A DNA stretch of 64,000 bases from assembly GCF_052115445.1 (NCBI RefSeq), contig NZ_JBFRGR010000001.1:1-64000 (forward strand), written 5' to 3'. This document shows, piece after piece, positions 33,787 to 43,008 of the stretch (within the stretch, counting starts at the first letter, position 1; each line of letters begins with the position of its first letter). The notes under the pieces are model-generated. The model saw only the letters and a list, made by a program, of their open reading frames with translations. It had not been told where the DNA came from and did no database searches. A program made the translations under genes and the position numbers. This stretch comes from Paenibacillus_E sp052115445. Its GTDB lineage: Bacteria > Bacillota > Bacilli > Paenibacillales > NBRC-103111.

Positions 33787-34832
33787 CCTTGCACCGGCTC
33801 CTGGATGTACGCGGCAAGCAGAGCTGCTGTATTCACTACAGCATCCATATGCGTACGCTCCATGCTATGTGACGCATGAACTCCTGGCCCAATTAGCGCC
33901 GCCCGAATGTCGCGGCCACCTCTAAGCGCTGCGGATGCATCCGATCCATAGCGCGGATAAATATCAACAGCGTAGCCGATTTCCAGCTTCTCGGCATGTT
34001 CAATCATTTTCGACGTCATCGCATAGTCGTAAGGACCTGACGAATCTTTTGCACAAATGGAAACATCGCGCTCGCTGCCGCTCAAATCATCACCAAGCGC
34101 ACCCATATCAACCGCGATAAAGTCTGTAATATCCTCAGGAATAAATGCGGAACCATGACCAACCTCTTCATAATTGGAGAAGAACAGCTTGATCGTATAG
34201 AAAGGTTGGATGCCTTGTTCTTTCAACAATTTAAGAAGACCAAACAGGGATGCCACGCTCGCTTTATCATCCAAATGGCGAGATTTCACATACCCATTTT
34301 CCTTTACCTGTACACGCGGATCGAAAGAGATAAAATCACCGACACGAATACCAAGTGCTTGCACATCTTTTTTGGAGTTCACATGTTCATCAATCCGTAC
34401 TTCCATATTCGCTTCATCGCGTTTGTACTCTCTCGCATCCTCATATACGTGCACGGATGGTCTTGACGTAAGAATCGTACCATCGTAAATACGCTCATCA
34501 CGGGTATGAATTTGCACGTACTCATTCTCGATTGCNCCCATCATAAACCCGCCAAGTGACGTAATTTTCAATGTGCCATTCTCTTTAATTGAACGAACCA
34601 TAGCACCAAGTGTGTCCACGTGTGCAGAAATGCCGATTACGCGATCAGAACTCGTGCCTGGAATAGTCACGATGCCGCAGCCTTTATTCGTATAAGAAAG
34701 CTCAAAGCCAAGCTTACTCACTTCTAGCTCAACTTTTTGCATAATGTGATGCGTATACCCTGTTGGACTAGGAGTCCGCAGCAGCATTTCTAGAACTTCT
34801 GTCATGTAAGCTCTATTTAAATTGGACTTCAC
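33783..34832 (-). CDS. M42-family metallopeptidase (deblocking aminopeptidase-like, YsdC type)
   Basis: 349 residues. Metal ligands are likely in GISAHVDTLGAMVR, HLDDKASVASLFG, SNYEEVGHGSAF (EE), IAVDMGALGDD and the C-terminal IGPGVHASHSMERTH. This is the M42 glutamyl-aminopeptidase pattern; products trim peptides in the cytosol. I chose the GTG (VKSNLNRAYM) because GGGAGAGG lies about 8 nt upstream; an in-frame ATG nine codons later is an alternative. ATGA overlap with yfmR suggests coupling. An ambiguous base is at 34536. Confidence 0.88.
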   Translation of the reverse strand: MKSNLNRAYMTEVLEMLLRTPSPTGYTHHIMQKVELEVSKLGFELSYTNKGCGIVTIPGTSSDRVIGISAHVDTLGAMVRSIKENGTLKITSLGGFMMXAIENEYVQIHTRDERIYDGTILTSRPSVHVYEDAREYKRDEANMEVRIDEHVNSKKDVQALGIRVGDFISFDPRVQVKENGYVKSRHLDDKASVASLFGLLKLLKEQGIQPFYTIKLFFSNYEEVGHGSAFIPEDITDFIAVDMGALGDDLSGSERDVSICAKDSSGPYDYAMTSKMIEHAEKLEIGYAVDIYPRYGSDASAALRGGRDIRAALIGPGVHASHSMERTHMDAVVNTAALLAAYIQEPVQG

Positions 34833-34886
34833 TTGGATTCCTCTCCCATGTCTATGTAATTTTGCACCTGCGCTAAACACACAAAA

Positions 34887-34962
34887 AACAGTGCAGCCTA
34901 AGAATTTTCGCTCGTCCCTGACAACGTCAAGAACGAGCCTCTTCTAAGGATACTACACTGTT
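34887..34962 (-). terminator. Long branched terminator after the Dabb gene
   Basis: Outer stem AACAGTG/CACTGTT, a middle stem CCTAAGAA/TTCTAAGG with one mismatch, and inner GCTCGT/ACGAGC with TGAC/GTCA at the tip. On the minus strand it is followed by TTTTTTG. Structure is direct; termination is inferred from the U-run. Confidence 0.8.
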
Positions 34963-34985
34963 CTCTTATGTTTTTCAAACATGGG

Positions 34986-35276
34986 TTAGCTTACAAAATC
35001 AACACAGATGGACGTTCCATCAAGAACTGTTTTCATATGAGCTTTGACTTGTTCGTGCACAGGGTGCGTATCGTAAACCTTCAAATCGTCTAGAGAATCA
35101 AATTTCGTAATAAGTGCGATATCGTATGAACGCTCTAGATGTAAAATATCTGTTCCAACCTCAATGTGCCTTAAAACTGGGATTTTACCCTCCATATTCG
35201 TAAGAACGGCTTTGGTTACTTCTATGGCTTCTGGACTACGATCTTTGAGTTTAAAAAACACGACATGCGTTAACAT
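34986..35276 (-). CDS. Dabb family protein (stress-responsive A/B-barrel)
   Basis: 96 residues. MLTHVVFFKLKDRSPEAIEVTKAVLTNMEGKIPVLRHIEVGTD and SYDIALITKFDSLDDLKVYDTHPVHEQVKAH are the Dabb pattern, a ferredoxin-like dimeric barrel. Enzymatic role unknown. GGAGGAGAT precedes the ATG. It follows yfmM by 25 bp and likely shares its transcript, ended by the large terminator. Confidence 0.9.
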   Translation of the reverse strand: MLTHVVFFKLKDRSPEAIEVTKAVLTNMEGKIPVLRHIEVGTDILHLERSYDIALITKFDSLDDLKVYDTHPVHEQVKAHMKTVLDGTSICVDFVS

Positions 35277-35301
35277 CGTTATCTCCTCCGATTTGAATAA
35301 A

Positions 35302-36858
35302 TTAATTGGTTACCTTTGCGGACCATTCTTCAACGTCCCATACACGAGTTACCCAGCCTTCATAGAATTCAGGCTCATGACAAACAAGTAGAACAGTACC
35401 CTTATACTCTTTCAGAGCACGCTGAAGCTCTTCTTTGGCTACTACGTCCAAATGGTTCGTCGGCTCATCGAATAACAGCCAATTGCTTTCCTGCATAAGC
35501 AGTTTGCACAAACGTACTTTCGCTTGTTCGCCACCACTTAACATGCTCATCGCTCGCGTGATATGCTCATTCTTAAGCCCGACTCGCGCAAGCGCTCCTC
35601 TGACTTCATTCTGAGTCATGGAAGAAAAAGAATTCCATACATCATCAATCGGAGTCATGCTTGGTGCTTTGACCTCTTGTTCAAAGTACGCAGGATTCAA
35701 ATAATCACCGCGATACGTCTTACCGCTGAATGGCTCTATTTTGCCAAGAATCGTCTTCAATAAAGTGGATTTACCAACCCCGTTGCAGCCGACGATCGCA
35801 ATTTTCTCACCGCGTTCAATCGTCACATTCATTCTTGGAAGCAAGGCACGATCATAGCCGATCTCCAAATTTTCAGCTTCAAATACAATTCTACCACTTG
35901 AACGCGATTCTTTGAATACGAAGGTAGGTTTCATTGCCGTTTCAGGGCGCTCAATGCGGTCAATTCGATCCAACTGCTTCTCACGGCTCTTCGCACGAGT
36001 TGAAGTTGAAGCTCGTGCTTTGTTACGTGCGATGAAATCTTCCTGCTTCTTGATATACTCCTGCTGTTTCTCATAAGCATCGATATGCTGCGCTTTATTC
36101 ATTTCAGCCATATCAAGAAATTTCTCATAATTCGCCGTATACCTCGTCAACTTGGAAAACTCCAAATGATAGACAACATTGACGACTTCGTTCATAAATT
36201 CCGTGTCATGTGAAATCAACATGAACGCATAGGGGTAATCCTTCAAGTACATTTTCAACCACTCAATGTGCTCCACATCCAAATAGTTGGTAGGCTCATC
36301 GAGCAATAGTACGGTTGGTTTTTCTAGCAAAAGCTTAGCTAGGAGAACCTTCGTTCTTTGTCCACCACTAAGAGACGTTACATCACGATCTAATCCAATC
36401 GCATTTAAACCAAGACCATTACCCATCTCTTCGATTTTCACATCAAGCAGATAGAAATCACCGATCTCCAAACGTTCTTGAATTTCACCCATTTCCTCAA
36501 GAAGCACTTCAAGCTCCTCAGGCGTGGCATCTCCCATTTTATCCGTAATGGCCATCATTCTTTTTTCTTCTTCATACAATGGCAAGAATGCATCACGCAA
36601 AATATCACGGATTGTACGACCCGCGGCCAACACAGAGTGTTGATCCAAATATCCGTAGTGGACTCTCGGGGTCCATTCCACCTTGCCTGTATCCTTCAAA
36701 AGCTTGCCTGTTAATATATTCATCAACGTGGATTTCCCCACGCCATTAGCTCCTACGATGCCAACGCGTTCACCAGCAAGCAAGCGGAACGAAACATTTT
36801 TGAACAATGTACGATCGCCAAAGCTGTGGCTTAAATCTTCAATTGTTAAAAGACTCAT
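35302..36858 (-). CDS. yfmM: ABC-F ATPase, YfmM type
   Basis: 518 residues, as I recall for B. subtilis YfmM. Domain 1: GANGVGKSTLMN, LSGGQRTKVLLAKLL, VLLLDEPTNYLD. Domain 2: GCNGVGKSTLLK, LSGGEQAKVRLCKLL, LLFDEPTNHLD. Linker about 240-330 is charged (DFIARNKARASTSTRAKSRE). The C-terminal tail is short, without a coiled-coil extension. AGACAGGGG is about 13 nt before the ATG. The leader is about 150 nt with a hairpin and possible upstream ORF, which is the usual arrangement for drug-inducible ABC-F genes; no antibiotic link is shown. Confidence 0.92.
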   Translation of the reverse strand: MSLLTIEDLSHSFGDRTLFKNVSFRLLAGERVGIVGANGVGKSTLMNILTGKLLKDTGKVEWTPRVHYGYLDQHSVLAAGRTIRDILRDAFLPLYEEEKRMMAITDKMGDATPEELEVLLEEMGEIQERLEIGDFYLLDVKIEEMGNGLGLNAIGLDRDVTSLSGGQRTKVLLAKLLLEKPTVLLLDEPTNYLDVEHIEWLKMYLKDYPYAFMLISHDTEFMNEVVNVVYHLEFSKLTRYTANYEKFLDMAEMNKAQHIDAYEKQQEYIKKQEDFIARNKARASTSTRAKSREKQLDRIDRIERPETAMKPTFVFKESRSSGRIVFEAENLEIGYDRALLPRMNVTIERGEKIAIVGCNGVGKSTLLKTILGKIEPFSGKTYRGDYLNPAYFEQEVKAPSMTPIDDVWNSFSSMTQNEVRGALARVGLKNEHITRAMSMLSGGEQAKVRLCKLLMQESNWLLFDEPTNHLDVVAKEELQRALKEYKGTVLLVCHEPEFYEGWVTRVWDVEEWSAKVTN

Positions 36859-36879
36859 TTTGCAAAACCAAACCCCTGT

Positions 36880-37020
36880 CTAGTTCCATAATAAACGGCT
36901 GCGCCGTCCTCTAAGGACGAGTGCGTTTATAGAGAAATATAGCCGACTTATTATGTGAAACATATAGATTCTATATTTTAAGATAATCACGTATTTTACT
37001 CGCGACTTCTTATTATACCA
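36880..37020 (-). promoter_or_regulatory. Structured leader of yfmM with extended -10 promoter, hairpin and possible leader ORF
   Basis: On the minus strand TGG-TATAAT (37020 to 37012) is an extended -10. The leader includes ATAAACG (36891-36897) paired with CGTTTAT (36924-36930), enclosing CGTCCT-CTA-AGGACG (36905-36919). A 27-codon frame runs from ATG at 36963 to TAG at 36880 (starts MFHIISRLYF, ends RSRLLWN), spanning the hairpin and ending just before the yfmM ribosome site. No good ribosome site precedes it. Attenuation is inferred. Confidence 0.5.
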
Positions 37021-37055
37021 CTGCTAAGGGCAGACAGGAAGTAGAACTATTTGTA

Positions 37056-38501
37056 TTAGAGCCGAAAAGTCAGTTCTTGTCGAATAATTCGCACAATATC
37101 CCCATCTTTTAACGGATATCCTTGATAGGTAACGAGAGGGAATTCATTCAGAAACGTGCCATTCGTAGAGCCAGCATCTCGAAGTTGAAAGCCGTTGCTA
37201 GTTTGAACAATTTCCGCATGGATTCTGGAAACACCTACATCTTCCACTACATAATCGACTCTGCTGCTTGAATCCCCCCTTCCAATTGTAAATACCTCAC
37301 TTTTAATAGAAACCGTTTGGCTAACTCCTTCAATTTGAATCTCCAATCGTGGACCAACTTGATCACGCTTGGGAGATTTCCCAAGAAATACAGTTGCATT
37401 CGAATGTGACGGACTGAGCAAGGTTGTATGTAAGGAAAGATTTTGATAGTAGTGTTGGATATCCAGTGGATCCGTCGCCTCACTCGAAGCGTCATCACGC
37501 ATGACTTCCTTATCGGGATTATATATGTTATGAGCGATGGAGGAACTTTTCTGATTTTGAATTTTTCGACTAGAGAAATCAGGACGACCTAAGAATAGTA
37601 GAACGAAGCCCACATCGCCTGTTAACAGCGTGATTCCAGCCATTATTTGCAGCAAGCTCGCCCCAGGGTGAGCCAAATATTGCTGCCACAGAAAAGCAAA
37701 TAGAATGATGATAAGAGCTATTGTCATCCATCGCCCCTGTTGTTTTAGAGGAATGAAGGATAGTGGGATCAGTTCCCGTTTAGACAAGATGGAATTTTCA
37801 GTTTTTGGTTGGATGTGTTTCGCTTCATCACGGTTCCAATGTGCTTTGGGTAATCCTAGTTCTGGTAATGGGGATTCGATAGGCTCGGAATGTGGTGCAG
37901 CAATTGTTTCTCGTGTAAGAATCGGCTCGTCCATCAACTTTAATAACGCTTCCTTATAGGCGTGAAAACTTTTTCTAGCTACATGTGTTCGCATCCACGC
38001 TTGTAGTTGAACCTGTTCCTCTTCACCAAGATGTAAAATAAGCTTATGGAGAAGTGCATCTATCGCAGGAAAGCTCTCATCGACATCATGAGCTATATCT
38101 AGTGGCGCATACGTTAGGTAAACATCCGACCAATCTTGTCCTATGAAAATAAAATTTTCTTTCAATACGAAATTCATTTCACTCAGCATATAATTTTTGC
38201 TTTCATCCAGTGTACAAACGATCGCGTACATCAACTTGGCAAGTAAACGGATCGAGAGATGCTCTACCTTCAAAACATGTGACAGCATTCGTTTGGAGGA
38301 CAATCTATACAGTAGTCGAATGTTTGAATCCACCTCATGAATGTCGAGAGGCAGCAGCCTCGGAACTTGATTGGCTTCTAACATGCGCACCTGCAAATTC
38401 GAAAGCTCACTTGCTTCTAGACCTCCTTCCTTGAACAACTCCATAAGGTGTCCATGTCGATAAACAAATTCATAACGAAGTCCGAATACTTCTTGTGTCA
38501 T
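37056..38501 (-). CDS. DUF6382 and FHA domain protein of the Tad operon
   Basis: 481 residues. About 1-190 resembles the DUF6382 domain; about 255-310 holds two hydrophobic segments (WMTIALIIILFAFLWQQYL and LLTGDVGFVLLFLG); the C-terminal ~90 residues form an FHA domain: FTIGRGDSSSRVDYVVEDVGVSRIHAEI, then DAGSTNGTFLNEFPL. FHA domains bind phospho-threonine. FHA proteins recur at the end of Tad operons in Paenibacillus-like bacteria. It may read the phosphorylation made by the kinase encoded upstream at 48.7 kb (inference). GAGGTG precedes the ATG; it is 13 bp after the peptidase gene. Confidence 0.8.
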   Translation of the reverse strand: MTQEVFGLRYEFVYRHGHLMELFKEGGLEASELSNLQVRMLEANQVPRLLPLDIHEVDSNIRLLYRLSSKRMLSHVLKVEHLSIRLLAKLMYAIVCTLDESKNYMLSEMNFVLKENFIFIGQDWSDVYLTYAPLDIAHDVDESFPAIDALLHKLILHLGEEEQVQLQAWMRTHVARKSFHAYKEALLKLMDEPILTRETIAAPHSEPIESPLPELGLPKAHWNRDEAKHIQPKTENSILSKRELIPLSFIPLKQQGRWMTIALIIILFAFLWQQYLAHPGASLLQIMAGITLLTGDVGFVLLFLGRPDFSSRKIQNQKSSSIAHNIYNPDKEVMRDDASSEATDPLDIQHYYQNLSLHTTLLSPSHSNATVFLGKSPKRDQVGPRLEIQIEGVSQTVSIKSEVFTIGRGDSSSRVDYVVEDVGVSRIHAEIVQTSNGFQLRDAGSTNGTFLNEFPLVTYQGYPLKDGDIVRIIRQELTFRL

Positions 38502-38514
38502 ACTAACACCTCAT

Positions 38515-39051
38515 TCAAAGCAAAGAATAGTAAATCGTAACAGCAACAGCTGGAAAAACCGCGTACATAAAGGGGAATTTGATGTTTTTTTGTTGCTTAA
38601 GTTCAAAAAAAGATTCAAACTTTTTGAGCGCCAATATAGAGAACAACCAACCTGCAAGCTTACGACTCGTTGTTCTTATTTTTCTTTGAATAAGTAGAAG
38701 GAATAGTCCGATTAAACCTGCCCATAAAATCGCATAAACAAGTGTTTGCATAACAAACATAACACCCATTATTGCTCCGATAGCAGCGAAAAGTTTGACA
38801 TCACCAGCTCCCAAAGCACCAATTACATACAATACAAATACAATTAGAAAACCTGTACATGCACCAATGAGGGAAAAAAGCAACCCATCCCAGCCTTCTG
38901 ACCATGAGTGGAACGATAATCCGAATATCGTTCCACTCAAAGTCAACTTATTGGGGAGCTTTGAATAACGCACATCAATGATTAAAGCCACCGTGATAAA
39001 AATAATAAATAAACCAAGACATACAAGAATAAGGATACTCCTCCCTTCCAA
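38515..39051 (-). CDS. Prepilin peptidase, A24 family (TadV/CpaA type)
   Basis: 178 residues, about six membrane segments, lacking the N-terminal methyltransferase domain of PilD. The two catalytic aspartates are probably in LIIDVRYSKLPNKLTL and IGALGAGDVKLFAAIGAIMG (GxGD motif). Processes the Flp prepilin and TadE-type proteins. The TTG start directly follows the TadE stop, with AGGAGC immediately upstream; no other start is available. Confidence 0.88.
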   Translation of the reverse strand: MEGRSILILVCLGLFIIFITVALIIDVRYSKLPNKLTLSGTIFGLSFHSWSEGWDGLLFSLIGACTGFLIVFVLYVIGALGAGDVKLFAAIGAIMGVMFVMQTLVYAILWAGLIGLFLLLIQRKIRTTSRKLAGWLFSILALKKFESFFELKQQKNIKFPFMYAVFPAVAVTIYYSLL

Positions 39052-39723
39052 TTAAGCTCCTACCCAAGCCCGCTCATAAGCCCTTTTTTTCAAAACAATC
39101 GTCTGGCTCATAATAGGGATAGGCAATTTATAGATCAGTTGAGCTTCAATTCCAAAAAACGCCTCTCCGTCTTGTTTCAAACTCGGTATCGTTACGGAGA
39201 TAACTTTAAAATTCCTCTTATCAACGATCTTTGCATCACAAAATGCGAACACAATTGGTGTAAAGACAGCCAGCATCCGCGGCATAACGTGCGTATTATA
39301 AAATCCAGTCAACTCTTCTTGTGCCATACCTTCGCCTAACTCTCGCTTCTCTTTTTCCCAGCGTACGAGCGCTAACAGCGAATCTGGTATGTAAGCCGCG
39401 TATTCATCAGCGATATCCTCTGTACTCATTACGTGGTTCCTTGCCGATTGGACTTGATCAACGACAGCGTTAAGCATCTCCGCGGCACGACTTTGATCAT
39501 ATTTCGATTGGGCTTCTTGAACTAGTATCCTCACGGGGTACAGTTGACCTGCAATGGACTTCGTTGCCTCGGATACGCCGGCCTGCAACGCCATTTCCAC
39601 CAAAGCAATTTGAATGAAAAGAACAAGACCTACTACGAAAGCAAGAAACAATGGCAGAATAAGCGAAGCCTCCAGGACGATGCCGCCTTCTTGCTCTTTG
39701 TGCAATTTGAGAAGCAAATCCAT
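39052..39723 (-). CDS. TadE-like pseudopilin/minor pilin
   Basis: 223 residues. After EQEG a type IV signal reads GIVLEASLILPLFLAFVVGLVLFIQ, with Glu at +5 of the mature protein and then a membrane helix, as in TadE. The remainder is an extracytoplasmic, mixed domain ending KKRAYERAWVGA. GAAGGAG is in front of the ATG. It sits between the large TadG-like protein and the peptidase, the Tad order. Confidence 0.85.
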   Translation of the reverse strand: MDLLLKLHKEQEGGIVLEASLILPLFLAFVVGLVLFIQIALVEMALQAGVSEATKSIAGQLYPVRILVQEAQSKYDQSRAAEMLNAVVDQVQSARNHVMSTEDIADEYAAYIPDSLLALVRWEKEKRELGEGMAQEELTGFYNTHVMPRMLAVFTPIVFAFCDAKIVDKRNFKVISVTIPSLKQDGEAFFGIEAQLIYKLPIPIMSQTIVLKKRAYERAWVGA

Positions 39724-39733
39724 ATCTCCTTCC

Positions 39734-41992
39734 TCAATACGAAACGACGGCAGCGCGATTCATTTGACATTGTGTTCCAACAACTTTACACCCTAAGAGT
39801 CCTGTCCCATCCAGCAACTTCATGACTTGAGGAATAAACCAAAGCCTTATTTCACTCGTAGCATTTGCTTGGATATAGGTGGTTAGTTGATTGAGATCTT
39901 TCCCCGTCTCTAATTCGTGCAGTGCCTGCATTCGGGACATCAGCTTGGAGTTGTTGCTATGCAACATAAGAAATAAACGGAGATAATCTTTATACGTCAA
40001 TTTGAGTGCTGATGAGATGAGCTTTGACGATAATTCAACAGCATCTCCTTTCACCAAAACGTTCATGTCGACGAATGCCTCTGCTGCACCTTGAGCCGCG
40101 GCAGCCAGAAAAACGAGTAACGGGGAGCCTATTTGGAGAAGTTCTTTTTTAGGATCTAATAGCGCTTCAACAGTACGAATCGCTAAGCGTAAAGAAAACA
40201 TTTCTGCATAGGCCGAAGACATATTAGCCGCGCAGGAAGAGAAACCATACAACAAATATTCAACCTCTTGATTTACTAAAGCGTGTGTCCCAGGATCAAC
40301 TAGCTCATTCGACAATTTCGGGTTACCATTTGGATCTTTCTCTAATCCATAGGTTCGGAAGTTAAATTTCGTTAGCGCATATTCATTTACGTAAAGTTCA
40401 TCTCGGAGAACTTCCGCCGCGTTATTTAATACGCCAAGCATATCCATTGCCCTCATGCTAGCAGGTTCTGCTTTCTCCATATCATAGGCGACATCGTTCC
40501 CGATCATTGTATCTTGCGCATTCGCTTGACGGTATTTCTGATAGTAACCTGATTCACCTTGGAGCTTATTATAAGAAACCGAATCACTAGACTGCGTACT
40601 CGTCGGGCTGCAACCACCTATAGCTTGCTTGGCCTTATCCATAATGGCTTGGATTTTATTCTTTTGTGTCTGCTTATTCGTCGTTGTAGCTTCATTTGTA
40701 TTCATTCTGGATTTTTCTAACAGACTTTGTTTGGCATGAAAATCATTTGCGACTGCTAAGTAGCTGTCGTTAGCTCGATTAACCTCACTTGTATGTACGG
40801 AAGTATACACAATGACACCCTCGACAGCAGAACGAAATGATGTAAATAGAGCAGCGATTGCTGCGATTGACGTTTGATATTGGTAAAAATAATCATCCCC
40901 AATTAATGACACATGTTTAAATACATCATAAGCAGTTGTTTTTCCCTGCGCAGATGAACCCGAGACTCCTGTCAGTTTTGAGCGTATCTCGTCATTTTTC
41001 TGTTTGGCTTGTCGCAAGATTGGCTCAATCACCTGCTGGAGTTGTTGAATCACTTTTTCATCTGCAGCCACCTCAAGTTTCGTAGAGATGACAAGAGCTG
41101 TGTAAGTCATAATTTTCTGAACTAAAGTTTCCAGCTCATTTAACTTTTGCGAAAGCATTCCAGCCTGCTCCTCAAGCCTGCTTTTGGCTTCGGCAAGTGA
41201 TCGGATACTTGCTGCAGCTTCAGGACCTGCTTGTACAAGTGATGCTAATGAAAGATCCATATTCCTTATGCTCGCTGTAAGTGAACGCAAATTCTCTTGA
41301 ACTTGACTGATTTCGCTGCGAACTTCGTCAACTGTATGAAGGCCGATTTCAGCAGCTAATTTGTCCAATTCAGCAACTCTGGTTCTATAATAACTATGAA
41401 ATTCAGTAGTTCTGGCAAAGAGCTCCTCCGCGCTCCTCCATGCATCATCTAGTGAGTCTTCGCGTTGTTCGATCAACTTTTCAAGTTCTGACGCTTCCTT
41501 GGCAAATTGCGAACCCATCTGAAAAGGCTCACGGACGCCGCTCTTTTGAAACTTGTCAACAATTTCGAGCGTGTATTCAATCGGTGCTTTTAATTTCATA
41601 TCCTCTAAGAGCTGCCCCTCAAATATGACATGACTAGCCAGTGTATACACAGGTGTGACACGCAGCGCTCCATCGACAGCTTTGGTATTAATAAAGTGAA
41701 AAGCATTCGCGGAGACTCCGCCCGATAAGTTTTGGATAAAAACATCGTTAAGTAATTTTTCTGACGCCTCGTAAGAGAGACCCATGCCATAAAGCCCTCT
41801 CTTCTGCAGCTCGAGATCAAAGGAGGACATTACTGATCGTGCAGCTGCATGTAAGGCAGATTCCGTTTCTTTCTCCGCTACTTTTATTCTTGCGAAATCA
41901 ATGAGTACCGCTTGAAATAAAAAAATCGGCACAATAACAAGAATCAAATAGACGGATACTGTGCCGTTTTCTGCTTGTAAGAATCTTTTCAA
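39734..41992 (-). CDS. Large TadG/DUF5702-like pilus-associated protein
   Basis: 752 residues. A single N-terminal membrane helix (VSVYLILVIVPIFLFQAVLIDFARIKV) follows AENG, but the +5 residue is Tyr, so it may not be processed by the Tad peptidase. The extracytoplasmic part is long with coiled-coil stretches (about 150-310, many E, L and R heptads) and helical ends, resembling the DUF5702 family found in Gram-positive Tad loci. TTG start with GAGGGGAGC upstream. It is the largest gene of the operon. Role is probably an anchoring or assembly factor (inferred). Confidence 0.75.
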   Translation of the reverse strand: MKRFLQAENGTVSVYLILVIVPIFLFQAVLIDFARIKVAEKETESALHAAARSVMSSFDLELQKRGLYGMGLSYEASEKLLNDVFIQNLSGGVSANAFHFINTKAVDGALRVTPVYTLASHVIFEGQLLEDMKLKAPIEYTLEIVDKFQKSGVREPFQMGSQFAKEASELEKLIEQREDSLDDAWRSAEELFARTTEFHSYYRTRVAELDKLAAEIGLHTVDEVRSEISQVQENLRSLTASIRNMDLSLASLVQAGPEAAASIRSLAEAKSRLEEQAGMLSQKLNELETLVQKIMTYTALVISTKLEVAADEKVIQQLQQVIEPILRQAKQKNDEIRSKLTGVSGSSAQGKTTAYDVFKHVSLIGDDYFYQYQTSIAAIAALFTSFRSAVEGVIVYTSVHTSEVNRANDSYLAVANDFHAKQSLLEKSRMNTNEATTTNKQTQKNKIQAIMDKAKQAIGGCSPTSTQSSDSVSYNKLQGESGYYQKYRQANAQDTMIGNDVAYDMEKAEPASMRAMDMLGVLNNAAEVLRDELYVNEYALTKFNFRTYGLEKDPNGNPKLSNELVDPGTHALVNQEVEYLLYGFSSCAANMSSAYAEMFSLRLAIRTVEALLDPKKELLQIGSPLLVFLAAAAQGAAEAFVDMNVLVKGDAVELSSKLISSALKLTYKDYLRLFLMLHSNNSKLMSRMQALHELETGKDLNQLTTYIQANATSEIRLWFIPQVMKLLDGTGLLGCKVVGTQCQMNRAAVVSY

Positions 41993-42006
41993 TAGCTCCC
42001 CTCTTT

Positions 42007-43008
42007 CTAATTATGAATAACGACTACGATNCCTTTACGTTCGAGTTCTTTGCGAAAAGAGTCTGTGGGCATCCCTTTGCCGCTGGCATCCTTCTTAAAA
42101 AAATGCCAAACGATGCCTCTCACAGTTGGATCATGCTGGAGCAGTTCAACATCCTTCGGGAGTTGCTCAGTGNGTAGCTGAGCTTCCGTCATACTATAAA
42201 AGGCTTGATGACCAATGCCTCTTGCGTCTAAAGCATCAATTTTTCTGCTTTTACCAGACGCAGTCGTCCGCACAACCTCTGTCCCTCCCACAAGTGACCT
42301 TAAGTAGGAAGATGCCTGACGTTCAGATTGAATAGTGACGCTTGGCCCAGACAAATCGCTTTTGACCGGATCTACAAGTGCCGCTTTCGCTTTCTCGGAA
42401 GATATCCGACCTACTAAAGTTGGCAAATAGGTGCGTGTCAGATCTGTGGTTCTGATCAACTCTATAGAATCAATAACATGTACGACAGCTTTACTTTCCG
42501 TTTTCGTTGCATGCATCCACCGATTAAGTATTGAAGGCGTGATAAAAGACTTGTTCACAGTTACCTCAACGCGATGATCTACTAAATAATTCGTATATGA
42601 CGCTGTGCCAGTAACGCCATCCGGAAGTAATCCCCCGGCTTTGGCCAGTTTTTTCTCGACTAAACTCTTAGCTTGATTGGTGGGAAGTATGACACTAGCC
42701 CCTGAGTTACCTTGTAACAAGCCAAATAAGTCGCTTACATTGTCTTGCGTCAGACGCCAATACAAGCCGTCCGTTTCCTGCGGATGATAACTTCCTGTAC
42801 TTATCTCTTTATAGCTGTTCGTCCAAGTAAATGCTAACTTTTCAGCTGCGGAACGAGCTAGTTGCCCTATGTAGACATTTTGATAGGCAAACATGCCTAC
42901 AAACAACAATGTCACTGTGCAAATTAAAATCACCGGAAATACCAGCGAGGCTTCTAACGTAAAGGTACCCAGGTCATTGTTAATGAACTGACGAAGTCGA
43001 CTACGGCG
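42007..43008 (-). CDS. TadE/TadG-type pilus assembly protein
   Basis: 333 residues. Type IV signal NNDLGTFTLEASLVFPVILICTVTLLF: cleavage after G leaves Glu at +5. The rest has a conserved EVTVNKSFITPSILNRWMHATKTESKAV-like extracytoplasmic region. I chose the GTG at 43008 because it gives an N-terminus of normal length and an 8-bp overlap with flp; another GTG at 43050 would overlap by 50 bp. No clear ribosome site, so coupling to flp translation is likely. Ambiguous bases at 42031 and 42173. Confidence 0.75.
   Translation of the reverse strand, partial: RRSRLRQFINNDLGTFTLEASLVFPVILICTVTLLFVGMFAYQNVYIGQLARSAAEKLAFTWTNSYKEISTGSYHPQETDGLYWRLTQDNVSDLFGLLQGNSGASVILPTNQAKSLVEKKLAKAGGLLPDGVTGTASYTNYLVDHRVEVTVNKSFITPSILNRWMHATKTESKAVVHVIDSIELIRTTDLTRTYLPTLVGRISSEKAKAALVDPVKSDLSGPSVTIQSERQASSYLRSLVGGTEVVRTTASGKSRKIDALDARGIGHQAFYSMTEAQLXTEQLPKDVELLQHDPTVRGIVWHFFKKDASGKGMPTDSFRKELERKXIVVVIHN

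Noticed and set aside
34887..34962. T-box riboswitch or stand-alone ncRNA
   Set aside because: The structure is one long closed stem ending in a U-run directly after a gene stop; I could not find T-box conserved blocks. A terminator is sufficient.
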